Assembly (NCBI GenBank): GCA_003427395.1
Contig: BFEA01000022.1
Location: 2,161,876-2,225,875 of the forward strand
Length of the DNA: 64,000 nt
Source of the DNA: Chara braunii
Taxonomy: Eukaryota > Streptophyta > Charophyceae > Charales > Characeae
Reading direction: 5' to 3'
Shown here: piece after piece, positions 44,424 through 54,942 of the stretch
Layout of the letters: each line of letters begins with the position of its first letter
How positions within the stretch are numbered: position 1 is the first letter of the stretch
The notes under the pieces: model-generated
The model's input: only the letters and a program-made list of their open reading frames with translations
Told to the model about the DNA's origin: nothing
The model's database searches: none
Translations under genes and position numbers: made by a program

Positions 44424-45341
44424 ATCCATACGGTACCGCATCAGCCATGGAATGTGAAGGGTCCACGATATCTGAATCCGGACGATCACCGGAAAGTGGT
44501 TGATTATCTTGATGGTAAGGTTCGGACCAAAGTGGTTGACTATTCGTATGGGCCATATGCGTCTCCTTGGTTCTGCTTTATCAAGCCAAACGATGTTTTG
44601 CGATGGGTCCAGGACCTGCAAAAATTGAATTCTGTAACAGTCCGAGATGCGGGCGGAGTTCCGAACGCCGACCAACTCTCGGAATCTTATGCAGGCAGGC
44701 CCATCATCACCCTAATTGATTTATATTCAGGATATGATCAATTCCCGCTGTACACAGCGGATCAACCTATGACGGCGATGCATACGCCTCGGGGACTGCT
44801 TCATATATGCGCGGCTCAACAGGGTTGGAATAATGTCGTGGCAATTGTGCAGAGATATATGATGAGAGTCATGCAGCCACTTTGTCCGGACGTGACCTCT
44901 CCATATATCGATGATTTGGCCATCTCAGGACCTCGAGTCAAGGATGAGACTGAAGTGTTATCCGGCATTCGAAAGTTCGTGTGGGAACACGTCAGAAATG
45001 TGGAAAAGGTTCTAAGGAAACTAAAGGAATATTACCTCACTGCTAGTGGGGTTAAATCAAGGCATGGTATGAGGAAGGCGGTAGTACTGGGGTTCCTTTG
45101 TGATGAAAAGGGTCATCGGCCAGATGCCAAAAATACGAATAAGATCTTGGAGTGGCCGACTCCCTTCAGATCTATTACCGACGTTCGAAGCTTCCTTGAA
45201 ACTTGCAGATTTTGGCGTATTTTTATCCGTAGGTTCGCAGCAAGAGTGGAACACTTGCGGAAATTGGTACTCAAGAATCAGATTTGGGAATGGCGACCGA
45301 GGCAGCAAGCGGTCGTTGAGGATATTAAAGCTGAATTTTGA
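44424..45341 (+). pseudogene. Element 2 reverse transcriptase
   Basis: Open from the insertion edge to a TGA at 45,339. RT motifs in order: YGPYASPWFCFIKPN and RWVQDLQKLNSVTV (fingers), LIDLYSGYDQFPL (motif A, first catalytic Asp), TPRGLLHICAAQQGWNN (motif B), PYIDDLAISG (motif C, the YxDD pair), VLGFLCDEKGHRPDA and the thumb/connection segment WPTPFRSITDVRSFLETC. Both catalytic Asp positions are intact. It would copy element RNA to DNA. The sequence fits the Ty3/Gypsy superfamily of plants. Confidence 0.88.
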
Positions 45342-45740
45342 GAAGGCGGCCTGATTTTGGGAATTCCTTATTTTGATGATGCTGAAGGCCGTCCTTTCAT
45401 CATCGAAACTGATGCAGGTCCTACCGCTTTGGGAGGATTTTTTATTCAAAAGAATGAGGAAGGACGAGAACGGTCATTGAGATTCGAGAGCAGAACTCTG
45501 AATATTGTTGAGCGGAACTACTCTCGGTTCAAGAAGGAAACTCTCGTTGTGCTTCCCTGTCTGCGTATTTTTAGGAATTATGTATTTGGCAGGCGGTTCA
45601 ATCTACGAGTCAATCCTACGGCTCTGACTCAATCGCTGAAGAACTATTCTCCTTCCGATCCAACCATTGCTCGATGGCTGACATACATGCGATGTTCAAT
45701 TTTGAAATTGAACGTATTTCAGGCACTCAGAATCGTGTAG
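45342..45740 (+). pseudogene. Element 2 RNase H domain
   Basis: It follows the RT after one stop in a shifted frame. FIIETDAGPTALGG carries the first Asp, ERNYSRFKKETL the Glu, and FNLRVNPTALTQSLKNY is the block where Gypsy elements have RVDPT. Here that Asp reads Asn, a change expected to inactivate RNase H. It would remove RNA from RNA:DNA hybrids during copying. A frame change at about 45,690 leads into the next segment. Confidence 0.8.
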
Positions 45741-46471
45741 ATGGGTTGAGTCGCATTGATTGGGACTCGTCGACGGATCAGGCTGAGGATTCAGTCCCTG
45801 TGGATGAGTTTCTGGAGAGAGAAGAGTCGCAATTAAATATCAACTCATATATTTACTTGGCGGATGCAGTTGCTCAACATGGGAAGACTATTTGGAATAC
45901 TCCTAGCTTCCATCATGGGCGACCTGAGTTAGTGATGGGGGAGCCATTCATTGAGGAGGACCCATGGGGTGAAAGGACATCAAAGCAAATGATGAGCTTG
46001 GTTTAATCCGATGAAATCGAGCTTATCAATGAGTCGCTGGCGATAAAGTATGGGCACAAGAAAGTTGATAAGACATACATGATCGCTGGGGAAATGTCTT
46101 TTCTTGTGAACTCTTTGATTCATGAAGACCGTCTGAGAATGATGAATGAAGAAGCAGAAGGCAGTGAGATCAGAGAAGTTTTCAGGGAAGGAGAGTATGA
46201 TGGGGAGTATAAGTTGATGGGAATGTGTTTGGATGGTGAGTTGAGGGAAAATGACGTGGATCCAGTTGTTAGCCAAAAGAGCAAGGATTTTGTTGTACGA
46301 TATGGTCATCTTCTTAAGAAGTCTGACGATGGTATTCTGAAGAGAGTGGTATGTGGGGTTGCGCGGCAACTTCATGTGATTGCAGCTTTGCATGATGGGG
46401 TCGCAGGCGGACATAGATCAGCACGAGTTACTTTGAAAAGATTCAACATCTTTATTTTTGGGAAGGAATGA
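45674..46471 (+). pseudogene. Element 2 RNase H-integrase linker and IN zinc-finger start
   Basis: A 110-codon frame (45,674-46,006) starts with the end of RNase H (GTQNRVDGLSRID, the conserved N-x-DxLSR box) and an acidic linker. One stop at 46,004 is followed by 46,007-46,471 with YGHLLKKSDDGILKRVV and LHDGVAGGHRSARVT, the His pair of the HHCC integrase finger. The finger is completed in the next frame. Confidence 0.8.
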
Positions 46472-46917
46472 GCAAGATGGTAAATGACTTCTGTAAATCT
46501 TGTCTTCATTGCCAAAGGCGATCTAATCTGCGTTTTGTTGAACCTCTTAATCCACGCTATGTGGCTGAGCCGGGAGCAGTAGTACACCTTGATCTATTGG
46601 TTATGCCACCTGGGATTAAAAGATACAGATATATCTTCAATGCAAGGGATAATCTGACTGGGTTCGTTGATGGTTGTGCCATTGGCGTGCGTAGTGGCAT
46701 GTTTTAGCATTGTGCATCAAAGAATATTATCTTTGGTACCCGTTTGTCCGGGAGTTTGTCATGGATCAAGGTGGTGAGTTTCGGGCTGGGGAAGTGCAGG
46801 CGCTTTTGAAAAGACTTGGAGTAAGCTTTAGTTATACTACAAGGGCACATCCTCAGGCAAATGCGCCGGTTGAGCGTGGACATGTCACTCTAACAAATTT
46901 GTTAGCAAAATAGTGTG
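46468..46917 (+). pseudogene. Element 2 integrase core
   Basis: CKSCLHCQRRSN gives the Cys pair of the HHCC finger. The D,D,E core: VVHLDLLVMPPG (first Asp), a stop with frame change near 46,706, FVMDQGGEFRAG (second Asp) and AHPQANAPVERGH (Glu). All three catalytic residues are readable but spread over two frames. It would join element cDNA to the chromosome. Confidence 0.85.
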
Positions 46918-47421
46918 CAGATGATCCTTCAAGATGACCAATATATCTGAGGACGGCATTCTTTGTTGAGAATGTCACCATAAGGCGGATAACTGGATAC
47001 GCTCCAGTCACGTTGTGGTTTGGGCGGCACGCAACTTTTTCGATCGAAAGTTTTCTGACCACTTGGCGAAAGCAGGATGTGGAAACGAAGCTTTCAACGG
47101 AAGAGTTGTTGGAATTGAGGGCAAAACAGGTGATGGTGAGCGAGGAAAGAGTTGAGGAGGTCGCTGCAGGCGGACAAGGAAATATGGGATAAGAGGCCAT
47201 GTGTTCGTAAGAAACCTTTGGAAGTCGGGGATATTGTGCTTCTTTATGATTCGTCCTTGGAAAAACAATGGTCGCGAAAATTGGACAGTCGATGGTTGGG
47301 ACCCTATCGTATTGTTAAGAGATTTGAGCATGGGGCTTATGAGATTGTAGAGATGGATGGGGCTCGAGGTAGAAATTGGGTGTTGGGATCGCATTTGAGA
47401 AAGTTTATTCCAAGGACTTAA
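46918..47421 (+). pseudogene. Element 2 integrase C-terminal region
   Basis: After stops near 46,913 and 46,939 come YAPVTLWFGRHATFSIESFL (post-core block) and, from 47,152, a clean frame with KPLEVGDIVLLYDSSLEKQW, RKLDSRWLGPYRIVKRFEHG (GPY/F module) and a final HLRKFIPRT. The end marks the end of pol. Confidence 0.82.
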
Positions 47422-47730
47422 ACCACCAGTACCCCCGAAGCAGTCTTCCCAAACCTTGTTGTTGGCAATCTACCGAACCTCTTCGTCTTATGGGAACGCA
47501 ATTTGCAAGTGGTCGTGATATGGGGCTGACTGGTCTTCAATGCTGGCGACCGGTACTTCTGTGCTGGTTATTTCAGTTTTGTTTCCTCCCTTGTTTGTTT
47601 GTTTTTTGTTTTTTTCCTTCTTCATTTTTTTATTCTACGTTTCTTTTTTCCCCATAGGGTGGTTGCTCCTGCCAGAGGAGCAGGCGAAGGCACGGATGGC
47701 AGACTCGTAGTCAGAGAGTCGTAAATCACT

Positions 47731-47919
47731 CTATTGCCAGAAGTCATTATTCTTCAGCAAGGTCACGCTGATCTTCTCTGTATCCTTCCATGTTCCAGTG
47801 TAAAATGCATTCCCATTTTCGTAATCTGGACAAGAGTTCAACGTGGGCCATTGCAATTCTTGTGGGATGAACGCTCCAACACTTGACACCGTCAGCAGCA
47901 ACCGCAAAAGATAAATCAT
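47731..47919 (-). CDS. Small antisense ORF with signal-peptide-like start
   Basis: 62 codons, starting MIYLLRLLLTVSSVGAF, a hydrophobic N-terminus with a plausible signal-peptidase site after VGA, then a polar segment with one Cys (NSCPDYENGNAFYTGTW). It is antisense to element 2 and lies between integrase and 3' LTR, where some plant Gypsy lineages carry antisense ORFs. It may instead be a host-gene fragment or chance. Unrecognised. Confidence 0.3.
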   Translation of the reverse strand: MIYLLRLLLTVSSVGAFIPQELQWPTLNSCPDYENGNAFYTGTWKDTEKISVTLLKNNDFWQ

Positions 47920-47984
47920 GGCAGTGGATCTTTCTTTTTTTTGGACAATTTCTCAATTAAAAAAAAAAACTAGAGAAAAACAAA

Positions 47985-48280
47985 AGGGTCACTCTCCAAC
48001 ATGCACAAAAGACAAAAACCGTAGCAATGTATCTTTCCGTGTTCTAGCGGAAGATTCACTCTCGTTTTGCACATGTAAAGAGTAGTGGAGCGAGGTCTTG
48101 TATTTCCATGTCCCAAGCGAATCTGACGGCGTAGGATGAGGCGTGAGCACAGCGTTGTGCACCTCGCTGCACTGCTCTCGACATGCACAAAAGACAAAAA
48201 TCTTGGGGTTGTATCTTTCCATAATATAGCGTAGATTCACTCTCGTTTTGCACATTTCGAGAGTAGTGCAGCGAGGCCCT
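47985..48280. repeat. Two-copy tandem repeat, about 190 bp
   Basis: CATGCACAAAAGACAAAAA, TATCTTTCC, AGATTCACTCTCGTTTTGCA and AGAGTAGTGxAGCGAGG each occur twice, about 190 bp apart. A related fragment lies at 1,577-1,616. Confidence 0.7.
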
Positions 48281-50100
48281 GTATCTGTTTGTTTTTTTCT
48301 TGAGTGAGTGTCTCTGTTTCCAAAACTTGCGCCGCTCCAAGAGGAACAGCCCCCCGCTCGCGCCGTTTTCAGAGGGAGAATTTTTTTTTCGTATTCTCAT
48401 TTTTTTTATTTTATTTTTTTTAATTCTTTGGTCGTCCGTTTTCGTTTTCAAAACGGGCGACCACCACACATGCCTCGAGGCTGTACTGAGCCTCTACCAG
48501 GCCTGCCCACGTCCTCCATGAATTCAAGAGGCGACAAAAGTTTGGTTATACAGGGTACTGATGGTTTAATAAAGAGGTTACGGTTAGTATAAACTTTTGA
48601 TGATAAAGCATTTGTCTTTCTTCTTTTTATTCTTTTAGGATCTCTAATGGCTGACTAGTTCCAAAGTCAGACAAGGGAATTGTAACTTTGAACTTTTGGG
48701 GATTGGGATTTAATTTTGGGGTCTATCGTTCCATATTTTGTAATAATTAATAATTTCTACGACTTATGTTCGTAGAATTGTGTTGCGGGTTTTGAATGGA
48801 TTGAAAATCTTTCGACTTTTTTTATAAGTGCTATCACTTTTTTTTCGATATAATGTGATGCAATGCGAATTTGTGGATATTTTTAGACTTGAATGTTATG
48901 GAACTCTCTGTAAAAATGTGTGTTATTTGATGTATATTCTCGTTCAAAAAAGTTATAGGAAAATGATATGTAATTTGCATTATATGGCTTGTAGGACAGC
49001 TAGTGTGTTATTCGTAAAGGCATGTACTGCAATTATTTATCATAGCCTAAAACCGTCGTAATGTTTTTAGTTATCATGTTATGATGAGTCCTGATGCAGT
49101 GAGTTCCGTAGATGGTAGTGAGACCTGCGCCGGAACTTGTTCCTGGTCCAAAGTGGGATGTTGTCACTTTTCCTTTTAGAGGGTGGTTACACTATCATTG
49201 AAAGGGAGGAAGGTATTATTGTGATTGTTGGAATCTTGCTTATGAGGGTGACGACTGCCGCTCGTCATGGGGAAAGGAGTGGTCACCTTGGCCTTGTGAC
49301 GAGTGGAGTCGCTTCACCTCTATGGTCGGGTCTGACCAGCCTAGGTCATAGAGAAGGGGTAGTTCAACCTCACAGGTACGGGACTAGCAAACACATGACA
49401 CCGGAATTAGAGGGAAGGTGGTGAGGCTCGAGTCTAAAGCGGGGCTTGACGTCGAGATGTTATCCCTTGAGGATTACACCACTCCTCGACGCATATTACA
49501 AGGCATGCAGGAAAAGTATCATGTGTGATAACTCGTAATTGGAGTGGGATACAAAACCTGGACAAGGACTTTCGATGAAATTGTTTCTCTCATGAATGGT
49601 TGGTTCAGATATTGTCTGGGCCGCCCAAGAGGTTATTTATTTTGAAAGACCCGTCAGGGGGTTAAACCTAACATTTTTTTTAGATAAATGAATATATTAG
49701 CCAACTGGGGTTTAGAAGGTTAGCCGGAAGCTTTTTCGGTACCATTCTACGAGACTAAATGATGTTTAGAATTGCTGTCAGTGGGATGATGATGGGACCA
49801 TTTAGACAAAGATCTTTGAATATTTTAGTGATTCCAGAATTTGATCCGATATAAAAATTCAGGTTTTGCTGAAAGGTTTGCCAGAGGCTATATCTGGTAC
49901 CATTCCAATCAAGGGTGATTGAATTTAGACCACCGAGGAAATGACTCGGATTTTTTGTTGTAAGTTTCGGCTTATTTTCGATTGAAAGAAATTTTATTGC
50001 CATTTTTCCGGAAGAGTTCCGTAAGAATCCAGAGAGCCCTATATCATTGAATAATATAGGGTGAAGAACGGGGACGTCGTTCAATGGGGCCTGGGAATGT

Positions 50101-51085
50101 TGTTGGGGCAAAAACCCTGACAAGGGTATTTGCCGGGGTTTTTTTTCAACGTCAGATGTTGTCTGACCTTTTTTTTGAATTGAATTGAAGACTTGATGAG
50201 ACCGGCGTTTGCCAAAAAGTTTATTCAGACCTTACCTGTGACTGAGAGACTAAAATTTTTTTAGACTTTAGTCTGGACGCGTGTGGCGTCCGAGGGTAAC
50301 GGATGTGAACGACAATGCTTCATTTTTGTTGAAGTCACAAGAACGTGCGGACAAGGGAATGCAAAAATTAAAACTATGCTACCTATAATAATGTCGCGCG
50401 ACTGTTAAGCCGCGCAATTCTGGATCTAGGTAGGCAAAAAAAAGCAGGTGCGCCAGGTATGGGGCCGCGACGCGGTGAAAGTAGGGGATTTTTTTTGTTA
50501 TTGAACCACGGGGTTACTCCATACGGAGGGCCTGATGTCGGTTTATGGCCAGTCGTGGGCCGCTGAGCCAAGCCCCAAAGAAGAGTCGCCTGCCGAGTCG
50601 ACAGGCAAATGTCGAGGCGTACCCGGTTAGATGGTCGACCAAGCCACGGTCACGCGGCTAACCGGTATAGCTAGGCTAAAGGCAGGCTTGAAGGAGGAGG
50701 CTGAGCTCTTCATATAGAAGAACACTTCCTATCACTATTGTGATAGAAGCTAGCCCAGTAGGATATGACGCCAAACTTTGCCCAGCAGGTATAGGGATCA
50801 AACTCGGCTATGTGCAATTTACCGGGCTAGCTCCTTTTGGAGTTGACCATTGTTATACCACTCGTGCACCAGCCGTCGATCTGGAGGATCGCGCGATCCA
50901 TATCGGCCGTGTTGAGATTGGCATGGCCCTGGGAAAGGATGACACACATAAATTGATAAATGGTATAAAAAAAAAAAATTGATCCCATTCGGATCGAACT
51001 CAGGTCTGTATTACAATAGTTCATGGGGGGTTCCATGAGCTGAAAGTGGTCGTTGGATAAGCCAACGAAAATTTAAGCCAAAAGT
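50101..51085 (+). mobile_element. 3' LTR of element 2 (first ~1 kb), cut by LINE
   Basis: Starts TGTTGGGGCAAAAACCC and aligns with the beginning of the solo LTR read on its minus strand (44,419 down to about 43,560). This includes the CTCTTCATATAGAAGA / TGTGATAG / GCTAGCCCAGTAGG block at 50,707-50,763. Similarity fades in an A-rich run at about 51,085, right before LINE sequence. The rest of the LTR was not found further right. Confidence 0.8.
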
Positions 51086-51122
51086 AAAAAAAAAATAAAA
51101 AATAAAAAAAAATTCACTAAAA

Positions 51123-51608
51123 TTAAGTACCGTGAAGTGACTGGGGCTTTTCATCTGCAGTACACCAAACAGTCGCCCGTTTGACCAGTATCTTGTACGG
51201 GGCAATAAGCAAGGAAATAGGGCGCCAGTTGTGGATGTCAGTTTTATCTCCCTTTTTGTACAAAAATGTAATTACGCCTTGTTGCATGCCCTTTGTGAGT
51301 GTGCCCCCCGTCAAAATATTGTTATAAATATCCGTGAGTGCGGGGCCCAATTGATGCCATAGTAGCAAGTACACTTACACTGGTAACCCATCTAGACCAA
51401 GGCATTTTCCTACTGCCATTTGTTTTGCTCCGTGATGTAGCTCTTCAGATGTGAGGGGTCTGTCTAGGTTTGGACGACCCTCTATTGGTAGTCTAGCGCT
51501 TGACTTTTCCCAGAAGTGGGATGTGTCTCTGAGGTTGGTCAGGAAGGATCCTTGTGGTCGTCTGGTTATGAGGATGTCTTGAAAGTAGGCAAGGGCATGT
51601 TCGCACAT
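51123..51608 (-). pseudogene. LINE reverse transcriptase, N-terminal fragment
   Basis: Frames 51,608-51,375 and 51,374-51,123. LTSEELHHGAKQMAVGKCLGLDGLPV is the palm-entry block (usually GKSPGxDGxP). Then TKGMQQGVITFLYKKGDKTD and NWRPISLLIAPYKIL are the next RT blocks of LINE/non-LTR elements. The catalytic YADD region and everything after are missing: the protein changes to unrelated residues at about 51,170 and the DNA joins element 2's LTR. One stop separates the two frames. Only the fingers part of RT remains. Confidence 0.85.
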
Positions 51609-52159
51609 GCCAAGGGTATATGATCTCGATTCAATTTCGTGGATGAATGGATGTGAAAGTTCTCTGATTAGAGGCTTGTTTTTTTTAGTAATAGTCTTTT
51701 GAAGGTGTCTCGGTTAAGTCTGTCATTTGCGGTAATACCTTTCTATTGGAGTCATTCTTTTCATTGTTCTTGTTGTTGGATTTGCAATGTGTCAAGTGTG
51801 GACAATGTTTTTTTTCTCTGGTGTGTCCAATAAGCATCAGAGATAGGGTTCCTTCCAAAGTTTTTTTCTGCTTCTTTTACCCTATCAAACCACTTCTGTA
51901 CCAATTGATGTTTTGTGGTGGCCTTTATTCTTGAGAAAACGTCTAGTGAGCTTTTCAGCATGTTGATGCCCTTCTCCACCCAGTCTCTTAGGGAGAAGAA
52001 GTATTGTTTGGCTTTTTGTCATTTCTCCAAGTGTTTTTGAGCCCATGCTACTATGTTCTTGTCTTTAAGATGATCCGTGTTGAGCCTGAAGGGGGGCATT
52101 GCCACGTGAAGTGGGTTGTCAAGATCGAAGGAGGCTGATAGGGGATTGTGATATGGGAC
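51609..52159 (-). pseudogene. LINE region between endonuclease and RT
   Basis: A minus-strand frame at 51,979-51,761 (ISDAYWTHQRKKTLSTLDTL, with a helical KWFDRVKEAEKNFG) fits the helical linker between EN and RT in plant LINEs. Stops and frame changes interrupt it on both sides. Confidence 0.55.
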
Positions 52160-52850
52160 TTAGGATACCCTTACTTCGATCCATAGGCATCTGTCCCATG
52201 GGAGACCTCTTAACAAGAAGAAGTCCAAGCGGCGGCGAACTAGCGGAGTTTGGGATTTGTGCCACGTGAAGCTTTGTGCATGTGGGTGGAAAACTTTGAA
52301 TGCATCTATGAGATTGTGGGTTTCCATCAAGGATTGAAGGAAGCGACTGTCTGCGCTTATCGGCTCAAAGTTTGGGAAGTCTGAACCGGGATTGGGTGTT
52401 GTGTTCCAATCTGCAGCTATGACCAGGTTAGTGGAGTCTGACACGAATGAAGGCAATGCCGCTAGGAATTTTAGTCTTTCGTTATAAATGATTGGGACAT
52501 AAATGGACATAACTATCCATTCCTCGTTATTTAGTTCAAACTTGACCCATTCCCACCGACCCCAAATGTCACACATCAATCAATGACGGTGATGTCCAGA
52601 TCTTGTGAAATAGGATTCATGTTTCACCTCTTGTTCCCTGCGCAGGGGACCATTGTTGAGGTCCTCTCCACCACTTTCTAGCCTCTACTGTTCGTTCCTC
52701 GTTTAGTTTGGTTTCTTGTGAACACATGATGTGAATTTTGTTGTCATACATTCATGACTTGAGACGTTCTCACTTTCTTCTTTTACTTGTGTCGCATAGA
52801 CCACAAACATTCCAACAATCGATGTTCAATTTGTTTTTAAGAGGCATTTA
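52160..52850 (-). pseudogene. LINE AP-like endonuclease domain
   Basis: The start of ORF2 is near 52,840 with IDCWNVCGL (the N-containing first EN motif, LNxWNxRGL type), then MCSQETK (the catalytic Glu motif QETK) near 52,710. A clean 139-codon frame (52,579-52,160) has SIYVPIIYNERL, LVIAADWNTTP (GDWN-type motif), SFTWHKS and RRRLDFFLL (the SxRxDxxL-type end motif). Stops lie between the first motifs and the clean frame. It would nick target DNA to prime reverse transcription. Minus orientation agrees with the RT fragment. Confidence 0.85.
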
Positions 52851-53825
52851 TTGCCTCTACCCCACCGGTTGCGTGCTGGATCCGGTTCATTCTCTGCTTG
52901 TGAGACTTCTGTGAGTGTTTCTGTTTCTCTGTGATCTACTAATTTTCCCACAAAGTTTTCAGGTGTGTGTGGAATGCTGAGGCAAATATGGTTTTCCGTT
53001 GCACTGTTGTTGCCAGCGACTTGACAACTGTTGATGCCGACACTTTTTCCTGTATATGAATCATCTTCAGGCTTTGCAAGTTCGGATTGGCTAGAAATGA
53101 GAGTGGGCTCCACGAGAACCATGCTCGATCTACTGTTGCGACCTTGACAGAGTCAATCTCGCATTCCAAGAATGTTATGTAAAGGCGTATGTTATGTCCA
53201 ACAGTCGTTTCCACCGGCTGGACCCCCACACGTAGTAAGGGGATCATCCGGGTGCTCAGACTGTTTTGAACTATCTGATTTACCTTATTTAGGATTAGAG
53301 ACTCAATAGGGGCTGCGTTTTGGTCCATCACCAAGGAAGGAATGGTGGTATTCCCATTTGAATATTTTCTGGTCAAGAAGACCACGTGTTCCTGACCTGC
53401 TGCGCATATGAGAGGTATCAGGATCTTGAGGAATGAGGCATCAGCCTTTGCGAGCGTCTGAATGGGACGTGCTGCAGCTAAATCTTTGGATTTGACATGC
53501 ACTTTCGCCTTCTCTTTGTTCCCACTCTCTGTGGAACTCCCACTGGATTGCGAACCTTTCTCTTTATTCGTTCTAGTTGTTGCTTGTTTCTGAGAACGGT
53601 TGTCTGATATCCAGGTGCGGGAGCGTTTGAGGGGGGACGGGTGCCTGCTGTGAGAGATTCCATGGTAGGAGGATCTTTCATTTCCACTGTTGCTTCCACG
53701 TCTGTGGAATCCTTGTTGAGTTTGTTCTTAGGGCTCGTGTCTTTTGCCCTTGTTGTGTCGTTCTCATTTGTTGAACACATTGAGGAGTCTGGTGAGGAGC
53801 ATTTTGATCCGCGAGACCGGTTCAT
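52826..53825 (-). pseudogene. LINE ORF1 C-terminal / inter-ORF region
   Basis: Overlapping minus frames 53,825-53,478 (Lys/Arg/Ser-rich, with QLERIKRKVRNPVGVPQRVG) and 53,502-52,939 (187 codons, GQEHVVFLTRKYSNGNTT; SLVMDQNAA). The first is a basic low-complexity tail as found after the zinc knuckle of LINE ORF1. The second I cannot assign to a known domain. Confidence 0.45.
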
Positions 53826-54161
53826 TTTGTTATCCTCTGTTGCTAATTTGTTTGATCCGGATTTTTTTTCCTTGTTTGAACTTGTTGATTTGTGAGCTTT
53901 GTTGTCCGCTGGTTCTGGTCCAGGTTTTCCTTGTTTGCCTTTGCCTGATGTTTCTATTTTGCATGATTTTTCCTTGCCTTTCTTCTCGGACCCTGAAGGT
54001 CTTCTGATTTCTTGGGACTTTACCTTCGTTTTCGGTTGGAAACAGTTTCAACCACTGGCCAGAGGGGTCTCACCACTTGGTACAAAACCTTAGAAGGGGG
54101 GGAGGGGGAGAGGAGGTTTGGAGTTCGGATCAGCAAAAGGATCATATTCCTTCATAGGGCA

Positions 54162-54942
54162 GCAGCGGTCGCTCTCCTCGTGGTAGTGCCTCCTGCACAG
54201 ATTACACCAGGGTGTTGCAACAGAGATGACTTCCACATGATAGTCACCTTTCCTTGGGATGCCAACAATTAGACGACGTTTGGTTTTCCGAGGGTTCTAA
54301 TTCTAAGCGGATTGTGCCCCGTTCAGGCTCATCGTTGTATTCCTCAAAGGGATGGACTTTGACTACCTGGCCAAAGTTCGGACAGCGGATCCAAAAGATG
54401 TTGTCTTTTTCCGACTCCTTATAGGCTCTCATTTTTGTGAGGTCTTTCCAGGGCAGGAAAGAAACTCTATATGTGAGATCCCCCAGATCAATTTCGTCGT
54501 TTCGTTGTTGCAGCATCCATTGTGCAATGTCTCGAGTGCTGGCCACGTAAGTGTCCAGGTTCTTGCCTTGGTTTTGGTACCTCCCCCGTTTCATGTTTGC
54601 ATCAATGTCTCCGGAGTCATACCATGAGTTTTCATACACGCGGATGAGTTGCTTTTTCAGATCGTTCGGTACGTTGCTTGCCCCCCCGTGGAAGGTGATA
54701 TTCACAACATGGTTTCTCAACCATTCTGTTTGTTGGGCAAAAAAATCTTTGTCCAGATCTGGTCTAGCAAAGTCTTCTTCAATTTCAGATCTTCCAATGT
54801 AGAGTCTTGATGGTAGGATGCCATCGTGGAAGCAGGCATCCAGTAACTCACTAATGTATTGTTTTTCCTCCTTGGTGTAGGCCCGTTTCGGTGGACCTTG
54901 AACCGGTTCCTGCCCCCTCAGATTGTGGAGGTCAGGTTCCAT
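54162..54942 (-). pseudogene. LINE ORF1 with zinc knuckle
   Basis: Starts MEPDLHNLRGQEPVQGPPKR at 54,942. The clean 232-codon frame has an RNA-binding-like middle (LTYRVSFLPWKDLTKMRAYK; IFWIRCPNFGQVVKVHPF). A frameshift at about 54,290 moves the reading to RLIVGIPRKGDYHVEV followed by WCNLCRRHYHEESDRC at 54,162-54,210, a C-x2-C-x4-H-x5-C zinc-knuckle variant. ORF1 proteins bind element RNA. Orientation and order (ORF1, EN, RT) agree with one LINE. Confidence 0.75.

Larger units (their letters stand above)
47422..50100 (+). other. Element 2 3' untranslated region with extra sequence
   Basis: 2.7 kb between pol and the 3' LTR. It contains a CTTT-rich stretch (47,590-47,660), an antisense ORF (47,731-47,919), a duplicated 190-bp segment (47,985-48,280), A/T-rich DNA (48,400-49,070) and unassigned sequence up to the GGGAATG tract. 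The long minus-strand frame at 49,755-50,123 has no motif I know and crosses the LTR boundary, so I do not call it. Confidence 0.5.

Noticed and set aside
49755-50123. 122-aa minus-strand ORF
   Set aside because: It crosses the 3' LTR boundary of element 2 and has no recognisable motif.
43850-50800. Second pair of inverted repeats flanking RT-integrase
   Set aside because: Explained by the start of the solo LTR (minus) and the start of the 3' LTR (plus).
51087-51115. Poly(A) tail of the LINE
   Set aside because: The A-run is on the plus strand whereas the LINE is on the minus strand; it aligns with an A-rich run of the LTR instead.
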